Assembly: GCA_011799875.1 (NCBI GenBank)
Contig: CM022301.1
Span: 13,535,570 to 13,599,569, forward strand
Source of the DNA: Thinopyrum elongatum
Lineage: Eukaryota > Streptophyta > Magnoliopsida > Poales > Poaceae
Direction: 5' to 3'
Length of the DNA stretch: 64,000 bases
A program made the position numbers and the translations under genes. Positions 13,372 through 25,500 of the stretch are shown piece after piece. Below the pieces are notes generated by a model that saw nothing but the letters and a program-made list of their open reading frames with translations, ran no database searches and had not been told where the DNA came from. The stretch's first letter is position 1; each line of letters starts with the position of its first letter.

Positions 13372-13533
13372 ACCCCCCTTTCTTTAAATTAGATCTAGCA
13401 GAAGCGGGACGAACTCCTACCAACTGATCACCTACGAGCAATTCCAGAGGAATTGGCGGGATTCCTTGTTGACCACGTCATACCTAAAGACGGAGAATAC
13501 CATCGGGAATTGCAATGCGATTTTGGTAGATGA
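10438..13533 (+). pseudogene. TnpA-like / ULP1-like CACTA gene remnant (C1)
   Basis: The first exon-like block (10438 to about 11560) matches the En/Spm-type accessory protein found in C2, with stretches such as DHWPAFVAYKKSEK and NPEHPRRTRGT. It contains in-frame stops at 10839 and near 10986, then a degenerate proline-rich segment at 11500-11740. Later exons give a C48 (ULP1-type) cysteine-protease fold: FHFILLAIQLD...LDS with the His and Asp (about 12815-12875), and NLCGYYVCEFIR with the Cys (about 13196-13235). The last exon ends DFGR-stop at 13531-13533. ULP1 enzymes cleave SUMO-like proteins; activity here is unlikely given the stops. The first exons are missing by deletion. Confidence 0.8.
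13336..13369. repeat. (AT)17 microsatellite in a C1 intron
   Basis: A pure AT dinucleotide run lies in the intron after the catalytic-Cys exon. The matching intron of C2 (17515-17530) has only a short ACATATATATG, so the run expanded in C1. Confidence 0.95.
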
Positions 13534-13917
13534 TGTTAGGGATCGCAAGAGATGTTATATTATCTACATGCATCAATGTGTACTATATGTTGTAGCGTCG
13601 AATAGATATACGAAAACTTGTTGTTCGACCAATAAGCACGGAGAAAGAGAGGTCACTTCTCTCTATATATTGATCATGCATGCATGACAATGTTGTGTAA
13701 TTAATGTTTCTTTCATTGCTTACTAGCTAGCGTCGAGTTCTCTCTATATGTAGTAGCGAGCGTCGACCAAGCACGGAGAAAGAGAGGTCACTTCTCTCTA
13801 TATGTAGTAGCTAGCTAACACAATATGAAACCCCTGAACCCTACAAAACCCCTAAACCCCTCCTTTTAGAAGAAAAAACAAAAACCCCAGCGCCTGGCAG
13901 ATGCTGACGCGTGGCAG

Positions 13918-14146
13918 GCCTTTAGTCCCGGTCGGTGTTACCAACCGGGACTAAAGATCCTCCTGCCTGTGCGCCCCACAACGGCCATGTGGAACACCTT
14001 TAGTCTCGGTTCGTAACCCAACGAGGACTAAAAGTAGGGGCCTTTAGTCCCGGTTGCAGAACCCGGCCTTTGCCTTTAGTCCCGGTTGCAGAACCCGGAC
14101 TAAAGGCCCTCTGAAACCGGGACTAAAGACCCGTTTTCTACTAGTG
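13918..14146. repeat. C1 terminal and subterminal repeats
   Basis: At least four inverted copies of TTTAGTCCCGGTT and AACCGGGACTAAA are packed before the terminal TACTAGTG. In CACTA elements such subterminal repeats bind the TnpA protein. A perfect three-base duplication cannot be checked because the left end is not in the window; the right flank is GGT. Confidence 0.85.
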
Positions 14147-14981
14147 GGTAAGAGTAATTAGAAATTTTGTCAACGAGCATGACAGAGGCTTGCAGTGGTC
14201 AGTATAGATTGAAAGGCGAAATTCGTCCTTCATGATACACGGTTTGAGCTCTTCTTCATCTGAATGGATTCTCCTCGTTGATGCGGTCTTGGTGGCGCGA
14301 GTGTTCGACCAGGGGAGCTCCAGTGCGTCGGGTATGTTCAGCTGCGTGCACGAGCTTTTTGCCCACTGCCAACCATTTCCTTTACTTGCGGGTGCCAAGG
14401 AACGAACATGAAACATGAAAGGCCCAATTTTCGTTTGGGGCCGGCAGCGAAAAGATCTTTTCGTCTGAGCCGGCAACGAAAAGCTTGTTTCCGTTGCGAG
14501 CAGCAACCAACAGGGTATTAAATTTGCAATTTTTGGTTTTCTCGTGATAGTTGCGGAATTTCGTAAAAAAAATCGTGAAGATCCACATAATTCACTAACT
14601 TACCCTTTTTTTTTTGCGAAAATTCACTAACTTACCCGGCCAAGAGGATGCCCCATCCCCCATCTGCTTGATTGGGCAGTAGGTTAGTAACTAGCTAGTT
14701 ATTAACCGAATTAGGGCCGGAGACAGGTAGTAGTACTCCAGCCAGATGGTGGATCAGTGACAGTGGAGCACCATATGCCGTTGCAATCGTCACTGGTCCC
14801 CCAATCAATGGAGCTGTCGGAGCACACGTTCCGGACGCCAGACGCAAGCAGCTCGTGTAACATAAGCATATTTTGCATGCACCTCCACTGCTGCGTCTGC
14901 ATCGTTCCAAGCTGTTGGAAGTTGGGGACCTCTAGAGCAGCTTGACCCCAGCATTGCAGCACTAGCTGCCTGGCTACTTAA
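14147..14981. other. Spacer between C1 and a retroposon; no gene recognised
   Basis: This 835-bp stretch is of mixed composition. Short open frames on the - strand (14141-14506 and 14711-14962) have no motif I recognise. There is a T/A-rich patch at 14510-14640. It may contain a gene fragment, but nothing firm supports one. Confidence 0.4.
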
Positions 14982-14995
14982 GGATGGAGGACAAT

Positions 14996-15931
14996 CAGCT
15001 CGTTTTCGTTCCCCTTTCCCCTTCTCCTGTGAGAGGCGAAGAGGGAGGCGAACAAGTTTCCTCCGTCAACCGCCGGCGAGCCAGCGGGTTTCTCTCCCCT
15101 CCGCCTGCCGCTCCGGCGGCGGGAGGGGGGCGGAACCCCGGTGCCTCGTGTCTGGCGTGTAGATAGGTTAGGAGTAGTGCTGCGTGGCGCTGGCGCCGGT
15201 TGGGTCGTGGCGGCGTCGGCGCGTCGGCGAATAATGGTGCCACAGCTCTCCATCCCTCGTCGGCTTCTTCTGGAGGCGCGATTTGGAGCTGGTGGCGGTA
15301 GTCTTTCGTCGGTCGTTAGGGCTGGCGGATCTGGTGTTCCTGGCCGTGGTTGGCGAGGCGGCGGCGGTGACCACGGTGTGGGATTTTGTTCTCGGGCTTC
15401 TCCGCCGTCTCGGCGACGCGCTCTCCGGCGTCCCCGTGAAGCCAGCGAGATGTTGTACAGGAGGTGGTGGAGGGTGGGTGCTCTGGAGCTGGGTGTGCGG
15501 CGAGAGGCAGGCGGATCTGCTCTTCTTCCTCGACGACGTCGACCGGAGGCGACAGATCTGGGAACCGCGGGGCACGGGGACGATTCCCAGCCGACGCGCC
15601 ACAACCGCCATGGTCTCGTCCTGTGGGGCGGACCTCTTCATCGGCTCACAAAGCGGCGACGCGATGGTGCTTCCTCGGTTCTTCGGGCGGTGTCTCGTCT
15701 CCATTCCCTCCGGCGTGTGCTCCAGCGATGGTGGAGGTCGGTGACGGGCGATTTGGTAGCTGGTGGCAGGGACCTCCAAGGACGTCTTTGTATTTTTTTC
15801 TTTTCTGGAGGTCTCTTCTGCTTTTGTTCCAGGACATCTGTCCTCCCTAGGTCTATCCAGTGGGTTCTGCGTGTGTGTGTGCTGTAACTGGTTTGGTTTA
15901 TGAACGGCAGTAATCTTCTCAAAAAAAAAAG
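14996..15931 (+). mobile_element. GC-rich polyA retroposon R1
   Basis: The block ends in a run of ten A (15921-15930) and is flanked by a perfect 14-bp duplication, GGATGGAGGACAAT, at 14982-14995 and 15932-15945. This is the signature of target-primed reverse transcription. It is very GC-rich, so overlapping open frames of 120-250 codons appear on both strands; none shows a reverse transcriptase or other domain. It is probably a non-autonomous LINE derivative mobilised by LINE machinery. Confidence 0.85.
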
Positions 15932-15945
15932 GGATGGAGGACAAT

Positions 15946-16445
15946 ACCTTTTACGGAGCATCTCTCTCTGTCGTGTCGCCATAGGGGAGCACATGCTTGG
16001 ATTCATCATCTCAGTTAAGTAACCCGGTAGGATCCAAATGGCATGGCAATTTGGAGCCCGGGCATTTAAAAAGAATCAAAAGTCATATTTAATAAATTCC
16101 AAAAAATCTGAAAAAAAATCCACATGTATATATAGATATATTCTACATATGTGTAAAATTTCATTAGGAGATGCTTTAACACATGAGCTATATAAACAAG
16201 ACAAATTTGAAGATTCTAATAGCAAACAGTGCATGTACTGTTTGCAATTTTCCGATCCACATATTTGCCTTTTTTTTGTACCCATATATAAAACATGTAT
16301 TACATGAAAATTTATAAGTACATAGATCACATCCATGTGTACATGTCAATTTTTTTAGAATATTTTAACACTTAAAAAATTATTTTTGAATTTTTCAAAA
16401 ATCCGGGCTCACTGGAGCCTAGGATCCAGTTGGCATTTTCGGGTG
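15946..16445. repeat. AT-rich stretch with imperfect foldback ends
   Basis: GGATCCAAATGGC...TTTGGAGCCCGGGC near 16030-16065 is roughly mirrored by CCGGGCTCACTGGAGCC...GGATCC near 16403-16426. The 340 bases between are AT-rich with no coding signal. This could be an old foldback/MITE; no clear target duplication was identified. Confidence 0.4.
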
Positions 16446-16789
16446 GTACATGCATATATGGCCCATGGCCCTGCCGAAGGTGGTAGCTGACGAAGAGCAC
16501 GCCTACACAGCTATCCACGACGGCGTTGGTCATCAAAAGGTCTTCGGGAGGATTCATCTCTCCTGATCCGGTTGTTGACTTTGGCGGTGAGATACAAATT
16601 ATGGACAAAGACTTGACAGAGAGGGATGGTTGTGTAGTGGCGGCGGTCACATCGCATGTTGTCGCTGGGTTCGTGGAAAAGTGGTGGCGACAACACATGA
16701 GTGACGTCAAAGGTGCTGCTACTCGAGCACCCGTTCTCGAGCTCCGGAGCGAAAGCCTAGGTCAGACCCGAGTGGTGATACCTGGCAAT
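16446..16789 (+). mobile_element. Upstream part of retroposon R2, split by C2
   Basis: The C2 insertion has a three-base duplication, so this segment was once continuous with 38434 onward. The joined sequence ends in a polyA tract at 38868-38880 and looks like the body and 3' tail of a LINE-derived retroposon. The left end and its target duplication could not be placed. No protein domain is visible. Confidence 0.5.
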
Positions 16790-17035
16790 CACTAGTAGGA
16801 AACAGGGCATTACTCCCGGTTCCAGAGGGCCTTTAGTCCCGGTTCTGGAACAGGGACAAAACAGACGGGACTAATGCACAAAACCTTTAGTCCCGGTTGG
16901 CTTACGAACCGGGACTAAAGGAGGTCCACGTGGTCGCTGTGGGGCGCCCAGGGAGGAGGGCCTTTGGTCCCGGTTGGTAACACTAACCGGGACTAAAGGG
17001 CAGCCACGCGTCAGCAGCTCCCAGGCGCTGGGTTT
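16790..17035. repeat. C2 terminal and subterminal repeats near the TnpA-ULP1 gene end
   Basis: The CACTA terminus is followed by several direct and inverted TTTAGTCCCGGTT / AACCGGGACTAAAG units. Together with the array at 38160-38430 these are the probable TnpA-binding subterminal repeats. Confidence 0.88.
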
Positions 17036-17991
17036 TTTTTTGAAAGGGGGGTTTATTAGGGGTTTTGGATGGTTTAATTAGGGGTTTCATATTGTGTTAG
17101 CTATAGCTACTACATATAGAGAGAAGTGACCTCTCTTTCTCCGTGCTTGGTCGACGCTAGCTACTACATATAGAGAGAACTCGACGCTAGTAAGCAAATG
17201 AAGGAACCATTAATTACACAAGATCGTCATGAACATATACAGAGAGAAGTGACCTCTCTTTCTCCGAGATTGGTCGAACAACAAGTTTTCGTATTTCTAT
17301 CCGACGCTACTACATATATACAATATAACATCTCTTACGATCCCTGACATCATCTACCGAAAATCCATTTGAAGTTCCATATGGTATTCTCCCTTCTCAT
17401 GTATGACGTGGTCAAGAAAGAATCCCGCCAATTCCTCTTGAATTGCTCGTATGCGATCATGTGGTAGGAGTTCATCCCGCATCTGCCACATCTAATTTAA
17501 AGAAGGGGGTCGATACATATATATGAATGAAACTCAACACAATTGATGGTAATAAAATAAAATTATGAATATTGTTTACGTACTTCATATTGTTTGTCGG
17601 AGTAGCCCCGCTCAGAGGTCGAGTGGCGCATGAACTCGCAAACGTAGTATCCACATAAATTATTCTCGCCTTCCTGCCACAAGCACTTTACGAGAATAGA
17701 GTTCAATCAAACTGATAATCAAGTATGATAAATGGTATTGATGAAACTAGAATCAATGAGAGATGCGCGGAACTAGCTAGTACTACTTACTTTGGGGCGT
17801 GTAAATCGCAGCTCCTTCTGCAGACTCGGAACCATTCCGGTGAACTTTTTTCGAACCCTGCCAGGCAAAGAAAATGATTACTTGATATCATCAAATGAAC
17901 GAAAGTTGCCGATATGGTGCGATAATGATTGAACTTACTTCTGGAGCATTGCAGTCATGTCCGTATACTCCTGGGGATCTTTACGTCTCGA

Positions 17992-18105
17992 GTCTAAGAC
18001 AGTTACTACTCCCCCGTCAAGCTTAATCTCTAGCAGAATAAAGTGAAAGTCTAAGACAGTTACTACTCCCCCATCAAGCTTAATCTCTAGCAGAATAAAG
18101 TGAAA
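17992..18105 (-). repeat. 57-bp in-frame tandem duplication in the ULP1-like domain
   Basis: The 57 bases starting GTCTAAGACAGTTACTAC occur at 17992-18048 and again at 18049-18105, with one difference seen (CCCCG versus CCCCA). The duplication keeps frame and repeats 19 residues (FHFILLEIKLD...VLD), including the His and Asp positions. C1 has only one copy, so the event is specific to C2 or its close relatives. Confidence 0.92.
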
Positions 18106-19184
18106 GCTGCGCACGCATAACTCATCAATTATATTACTTAACCTTGAGTAAGCGAAACCGAATATGCACAAGACAGTAACACTCACTTGAAGTTGTACGG
18201 AAAGAGTATTTTCCCTTTGTTTTGATGTCGAAGGAACGATTGTAGCAAGTTTTCCTCAGTATCTTCAACTCTGTTTTGTACCGTCCATTCATTTACGGTA
18301 TTTGGGCTAATGAACCCAATGTCATAGATTTGTCTTTTTTTGCATTCGACGATCTTCAATCTGCATAATAGAGTGAGAATAATTATATATACATGCAATG
18401 AACGAGCTGAGCTAGAGACTTAATTATAGAAGTAATAGTTACAGACAGTAGCAAGTCATGAGTTGTTTGTCGAGGGCCTCTTGATTGAATAACTGAAATA
18501 ATTCCACAAATTCAACAGGCATCAGGTCGACTCCAATGAGGTCGTGCTCTTCTTTAATTCTCAGCATCAAACTATCGGTCCCAGACTTTCTGCAGGTATC
18601 CATGTACCATTCATGCAATCTTCGCATCATCGTTTTTAGAGGAGGATGATCAGGTTTGACGAGAGGCTTCCCGTGCTCGTATCTAAAGATCTCTACTGTC
18701 TCTAACATTTCAAATTGTACATCATCGCCCACGTAATCACCAAGATTGGTACCGGGCAGTAGCCCCGGATGATTAGCGATGATATCGCTAGACACCTTGA
18801 GCGGGGGCACGATTGCTTCTCCTATTCACTGAGCTGGGGAATTGTTTTCCCACTTCTTTGTTTTGCTTCTAATCTTGCAGCACTGGTAGTACTTCCTGAC
18901 TACCGCGCTTCATCATATGTCCTTTCATTACAGCGTTCATAGTTGGATTGCGGCGGAGGCGGTGGTGGTCGCTTAAGGGCATCCAGAGTGCGCTTCACTT
19001 TCACCGGATCTGCCGTTTCTTTTCGAGGTGGAGGTTTCCGTTCAAAATGGGTCTGCACTTCGGCTTCCATGATTTCATCGGTTTCCTTGTCAGTCCTCTC
19101 ATAGGCTTGGACCAAATCTGTATTTCTTCCCGCCTCTTGTACTGCTAGCCGCCGGAGCGGCGGCGTCTCTCTTCCACCATTGCT

Positions 19185-19375
19185 GACGCGGCCGAGTCCG
19201 CTGACACACCGGAGGAGGTGGAGTCCGCTGACACGCCGGAGGAGGCGCAGTGCCCTGACGCGCCGGAGGAGGCGGAGGAGGAGGCGGAGTGCCCTGACGC
19301 GCCGGAGAAGGCGGAGGAGGAGGAGGAGGCGGAGTGCCCTGACACGGCGGAGGAGGAGGAGGCGTCCAGTTTGGA
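19185..19375 (-). repeat. Proline-codon minisatellite in the C2 TnpA-like gene
   Basis: Repeated GCGCCGGAGGAGGCGGAG-like units on the + strand encode runs of proline broken by ARQGT/CQRT on the - strand. C1 carries a more degenerate version at 11560-11730. This is a flexible linker between the accessory region and the protease-like part. Confidence 0.8.
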
Positions 19376-20486
19376 AGCTTGATGTACTCCTTTCTCCATA
19401 GACAGGTACTCCTTAAAGCATTTTCCAGATGAATCTCCCCTTCACCTGTAGGGTAGTCAAGCTCCAGCTCCTCAAATCTCTCCATTATTTCATCCACCGT
19501 CACAACAGCATAGCCATGTGGAATCGGACGGCAATGAAAAGTTCCCTCAGCTTGAGGAGGTACAACAGAGCCGACCGCCGCCTTCAAGGTCAGGTTCTGG
19601 TGTTTCGCCATTAACTCGCAATGTTCAGCCTCCGTGATACTATCCACGGGGTAGCGAGGAACGTGAACTCAGGCTGAACTAGCTCTGTGGAAGCCACGCT
19701 GCTTCTCCGCTGAGATGGTGGGGTAGCTTCTGGGGCAGCGTTGAAGCAAGGATCTTCGTGCCACTGAGATGGTTGGCCAGTAGCTCGCTGGCTCTCAAGT
19801 TCCTCTAGCTTTGCAAATCTTGCACTGAGCTTCTGCATTTCGCTTGCTTTCAGTTTCCTCTTTCTCTCTCGGCTTCTATAACCACCGCTGTCGGGAAACC
19901 CATGCACCCACGGAACAGAGCCTGGTGTGCCTCGTATTCGTCCAGGGTGTTCAGGATTCCCGAGGGCCTCTGTCAGCTCGTCCTTCTCTCTGTCGGGAAT
20001 GAACGTCCCTTCATGCGCTGCCTTGATTGCTGCCTGAAGCTTCTTGATGGGTATTGCAAGTTGCTCGTCCGTCCAAACACACTCCCCTGTTTCTGGGTCC
20101 AAGTCCAAAGTTCCCCCAACCCCGAAGAACCAAGTCCTTGAACGATCTGGCCAGTGCAATGTCGCTGGTTGGACCCCTTTAGCAAGCAGGTCTTGCTCAG
20201 CTTTGTCCCACAACGGCCGGGCTTTGTAGTAGCCACCTGACCCCTTGTGATGGTGATACTTCTTCTTTGCAGCATTTTGCTTTTTTGTTAGTGACCTTTT
20301 CTTACCCTTCTCCGATTTCATGTAGGCCACAAATGCGGGCCAGTGATCTCTTATCTTCTCATATCGACCGATGAATTCTGGCGTCTTCTCATTGTCGACA
20401 AACTTTGTGTTCAACTCTTTCTTCCAGTTCCTAAATAGTTCTGCCATCTTTTTAAGAGCAAACGCCTTGACCATTCACTCTATAAC

Positions 20487-22525
20487 TGTAGGGTAACGCA
20501 GCAGAAAACAAAAAAATTCCGACCTACGAACCAGCCCAGGACCACTATGGAGACTACATACAAGGTTTGATCATTTTCGTTACCGACTCATAGCGTAGCG
20601 GAAGTAGAGTCGATGACGATCGGCGGTGCAGATCCCTGCAGCTAGGATTTACAACCTCCCAACCGCAAGGATGTATACCCTCATCCACCACTCGGACATC
20701 CCTCCGGGAGGCGGTCGGACAGTCCCCCGGACGGTGTCGCGGACAGCCCTTCGGGAGGACCTTCGAAACTCGGATGGTCACTCGGACAGCCCTTCGGGAG
20801 GACTCACAGAACTCGGACCGTCACTTGGACAGCCCTTCGGGAGGCACTCTCGAACAGCCCCTCGGGCACTAAGATCGAAACTACGACCTCTCTACAGAGT
20901 TACACACATACGGTGTCATCTATCCGGCAGGGCTTCGCCATCCAGAACTAGTTGCCACTGGAACCCAGACAGCCTTTCGGCTCTACGAAACTATTTCGCT
21001 GGAAGGGAGAGAGAAGCCAGATCATTGCAATGGCACTTGTATGTGAGAAGGGATGAGTTTGGGCAGCCCCCTCCACCTCTATTTATAGGAGAAGGAGGGG
21101 TGGAGGGGCTGAAAATTTCAGCCACATCCATCCATGTCATCTCCAAGATATTTTGGAGCAAAAGCCCAAAAAGGTAGCTTTTCAAAAAGTAAACCAAAAA
21201 GCACTTTTGCTATTCATGACGACATTTTTCAGCGTCCGTTCAAACTGAAAATATTTATGTGGCCTTAGAACATTTCCAGTACCCACTAAAATAATTTTCA
21301 ACGCGTTCCAAAACAATTCTGGTTTAGTGATTTTCATCTGCGAAAAGCATCTGAAGTTGTTCCGGCAGCTCCGGAACATTTTCGTTTTTTCTTCCAGAAA
21401 ATTCCAAGAAGTTTCCAGAATGATTCTGGCACCCTCCAAGAATTATCAGGCATGTACCAAAACCAATTTGACTTAATGGTATCCCCTGAAACAACTTTTC
21501 AGTTTTACCGGAACTCATCCGGTGACCTCTCTCTTCAGAACTTTTCCGCTGTCTCCGAAAACTTTTTCCAGGAACTTTCTCTCGGACTCCTTGTCTAGTA
21601 TTCAGCGGATAGATTACCCTTAAGCGTGTGACCCTATAGGTTCGGTGAAGTATAGGCATGACCTGGAACCCCTTCCGATCAATGATCAACATCGGAGCCG
21701 TGGACACCCATATAGACCCCTATACCCACACGAATGAATATTCGAGTGAACCTCCAGTTGCCGTGTGCTATTCCTATTGCTTCGCGATATGTTGCAAATA
21801 CCCGAGGTGACACATGTTGGCATCCCTGTGGATCAACTCCTTGTCCACTATGCCAGTTACCTCGTTACCGGTATTGTTCTCTTTTCTCGTTACCGTGTTC
21901 CGGCATCCCTGTGATCAAATCACCCTGTGTCTGGCGAGACGATGATGGATACCGTAACACCGAGAGGGCCCAGAGATATCTCTCCATCGTCAAAGGAGAA
22001 AATCCCAATCTTGAGCTATCAAGTTACTTGACATACTTTTCCATGAACCCGTAAGCCGCCGTAATAGCCACCCATTTACGGATGACGTTTAACAAATCCC
22101 AAAGTTCATGAAGCAAGCATGAAGAAACTTGATACTCTCATGGTCTAAGGAATCATGCAAACGTTAACCATCTCTGTGTTATAAACCATTAACTTATGAT
22201 GAATGTATCTCATAGCATAACATCAATTGGGGTCGATTCAACACAAATGTTCTACTAACAATTGTGCCTTCAAAATTGCCGGCATAGTCATGCCCATGAT
22301 CAGAAAAACAGGATCATCGTGCAATACTTGAGCCAGTCATAGAGGCTTGACTAGGAATACATTTTACCGTTTAATATCCCACACGTGCACATGAGTTTCC
22401 CTCCAAGCCTCGTTTTATTTGCAGAGTCGAGAATCATTGCAGTTATAGCATGGAACATAAACCTAATTATGAACAGGGAGATAATCAATAACATTTATTA
22501 TTGCCTCTAGGGCATATCTCCTACA
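20487..22525 (-). repeat. 3' LTR of Copia B
   Basis: On the + strand it runs from TGTAGGGTAACGCAGC to GGCATATCTCCTACA (2039 bp). Next to its inner edge (22526-22541) lies the purine-rich tract AGTGGAAGTGGGAGTC on the - strand, the priming site for plus-strand synthesis. The TATA box is CTATTTATA at 21079-21087 on the + strand. Confidence 0.92.
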
Positions 22526-25500
22526 GACTCCCACTTCCACTAGAGTCAATAATCTAGTTAATGCTAATGCACTTTACACCTATGGCACACCGGTGTAAAT
22601 ATGCTTCGCTTGTGGTATAGCCTAATGTCTAACGGATCTGACGACTTCAGCTCCGTGTGTATCTTTGCATATCCTCGCGTTTTCACACTTTCACAAAATT
22701 CATATTTTGTGTGGACTTGGCTTTGTATGTATGTGAATCACAGGTCGAACCTGGATTCCTGAGACTGAGTTATGGAGCAACTACTTGCAGTAGTGTCCCG
22801 TTGACAAAAGCCATCTTGGAACCGTACTAAGTTCATGAATGAACTATATGATTCAAGATCTTCTTTGTCACCTTAAAAGCGGCAACATACTTCGCCTCTG
22901 TTATAGAATTCGCCACAGTAACTTGTTTGGAACATTTTCCAACTACCTGTGCCACCACATTGTGTGTTACACAAAACCCTCAATATAAATCGAAAATCGC
23001 ACGGAGAAAAGATGAAGACTGTATCGATGTAACATTTTACAATGAACTCTTCATGAGCTCCACTTGCGAGAAAATATGTCATCAGTGCTACTCTAGCACT
23101 CAATGACACTTTTCACTGTTGTCCTATGATCAGTACTTTTGATCATTTTGGTATCTATACTCGCAACTCCTTGGGAGCATCGGACATATCTGGTTGTTTT
23201 ACATACCATGGAATACATGATTAATCCAAACACAAGAGTGTGTGGAATTTCCATCATGTATTTTGCTCATCAGTGTTTTGGGACACCGAGTCTTGCAAAA
23301 ACTCTTTCCATGTGACTTCGGCAAGAATCACTCCTTGGCGTTTTAAATGCTAAAAGGTTTTAGCATCTTGTCAATATGTATTCATTTCTTAGCCCCATTA
23401 GGTAAATCTATCTCCATAGATCATCATGCCTAATATCAAGGCTGTTTAGCTTAAGCACTTCATCGAAAAACTATTTTCAAATGAAGTCCTAATTCGTGTC
23501 AAGAAATTTATTTCCAATTAACAATGTGTCAAGCACACAACATTTTTAGAAAATATTATTATGCTCCCACTTACTTTCTTGAATTACAAGCATCTTCGTT
23601 ACCCATTGATGAAGTCAAACCCCTTTGACCATTTCATCAAAACACGAAGATTCCAACTCCATTTTGCTCTCTTCTGTCCATCGCTGGAACTCTGAAGTTT
23701 GCACCCTTACTAGCATCCTCTGGATTGACAAAATACATTGGACTGTAACACATTCAAGTACTTGGTTTCATTTCCATCAGATGGAAATCCTATTGTCATC
23801 CATGTTTCATATCTCATGATTGAAATATGTATTAATTGCTAGTTCAACCCGAACCGACTTTAAGCATCGCTACGATGAAACAACCTCAGCGTAGTCAACT
23901 CCTTGAACTAGTTATTTCAACAAGTCGAGCTTTATGGATAAAACATTTTTATCCGTATCAGTTTTAAGTTCCATAAATATTCGTTAGACTCTAAGTCTTC
24001 CGAAAGGTGTATCAAGGTTTTAATCTTGAATCACTTATATGGAAACTATCTCGGATTGTATTGGCATTTAGCCAATTCCGGAGTCAGGGCCCATCAACGC
24101 TTCCTTGTGTATCGTAGGTATACTGTTGTCTAACAACAATATCTCGTTGCGCACCTGAGAGGTTTGCACGAGCCTTGCCTACGTGGTTCAGCTGCAAGTT
24201 CGACCAAAGTCCATACATTTTATTGTAGAGACTTCCGTATCAGTCGCAGTAGGAAACTGCGGAATCACTTCCAAGGTTCCTTTCCTTTGACCTCATGACG
24301 AAGATACTGGTTATCTCGCTGATTTGCACTGTCCTCCCACTCACCTTTTGCAAGAACAATTCTCTTTAAAAGCATACCGTTTTGTGCCAAAAAACCTTTG
24401 CCTCGGTATAGTGGTGGGGGAATACCCAATGACTTGGGATAACCTACAAAGTAGCACTTGTCTGATTTGGAATAGGTTTGTAACTTTTTACACAAGCCCC
24501 ATATTCCAAATGTTAAGAAAAGATATAACATGGTTAGGCGTACCATACCATGGCGTCATTTCAACAGACCCGATGGAGCTCTTTTCAGTGTAAAAGCTGC
24601 AGTTTCTAAAGCATCACTCTTTAAAAGGGATAATGGAAAATTTATTTATGTCATCTTTGAGCTCACCATGTCATAAATGGTTCGATTACATCTTCACGGA
24701 CTTTCCACTCGCAGTGGTGTTCCGGGAAGTGCAAGTTATGAAACCCCTTTCACAACTCATCAGACATTCGCTAAACTTGTAACTCAAAAATTCCTTTCTG
24801 CAATCGAATTGTAGAAACATAATTTTCTTGTGACAATAACTTCTACTTCATATTTGAAAACCTTTCGAATAAATTCAAAAGATCCAGACTTACATCTCAT
24901 CAAGTAAATATCCATATATCTACTTGAGTCATTTCTGAAGATAGATAAATCCACTACTAACAACATTTATCGGACTACACACATCAAATGTATGATCACC
25001 AATAAGTTTGTTGTCCGTTCCTTATGGCCTGTGAATGGTATTTCAGTCACTTCTCTTTTCAGAGGAAAGTTGCAAGTGTTAGATGATTCAAAATCAAACG
25101 ACTTCAAAATCCATCATAATGGAATTTATCCATGCGGGTTTCTCCAATGTGACCAAATGCAGTGCCACACATGTGTGGTATTCTTTTAGTCTTGCGACAT
25201 TTAGCGTCAGTGTCATAGATGTATCATATTACTATCAATATTCATAACATACATCCCATCTTGGATGGAAGCATGGCCCTTTATGTTATTCATAATACTG
25301 AACAACAATTATTGTTTTTATGAACAACTTTTTTGCAACAAACATTGTGCAATGGGCTAGAGTGTATGAAACTCTAAAATGAATTATGAAAGTAAATCCA
25401 GAGGTAATATATTATTATCATTATTCATAACATACATCTCATTCTCAATGAAAGTATGGCCCTTATGTTATTCATAACACCGAACATCAAAAGTTCTCTT

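Larger units (their letters stand above)
10369..14146 (+). mobile_element. CACTA element C1, 3' portion
   Basis: The right end reads TCTACTAGTG at 14137-14146, the reverse complement of CACTAGTAGA, preceded by inverted CTTTAGTCCCGGTT/AACCGGGACTAAAG subterminal repeats (about 13918-14140). Inside is the end of a TnpA-like/ULP1-like gene. The first 70 bases (10369-10437) match the tandem repeat lying between the two transposase genes of C2 rather than the neighbouring exon, so C1 has lost the segment joining them. The left part of C1 is beyond the window because Copia A sits inside it. Confidence 0.88.

Noticed and set aside
14695..14962. A - strand frame with CNGIWCSTVTD and many Cys and Trp, possibly a receptor gene fragment.
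   Set aside because: No family pattern could be fixed and the frame has no exon signals; left as spacer.
15141..15944. Long overlapping open frames of 150-258 codons on both strands.
   Set aside because: They lie wholly in the GC-rich retroposon R1 bounded by a 14-bp duplication. No domain, and both strands are open because stops are rare at this composition.
10369..20500. Copia A and Copia B seemed to sit at the same spot and in the same relative orientation in two related CACTA elements, suggesting a shared old insertion.
   Set aside because: The flank of A (10369-10437) matches the spacer tandem repeat of C2, not the exon next to B. The duplications differ (TATTT against ATAAC), so the insertions are independent.
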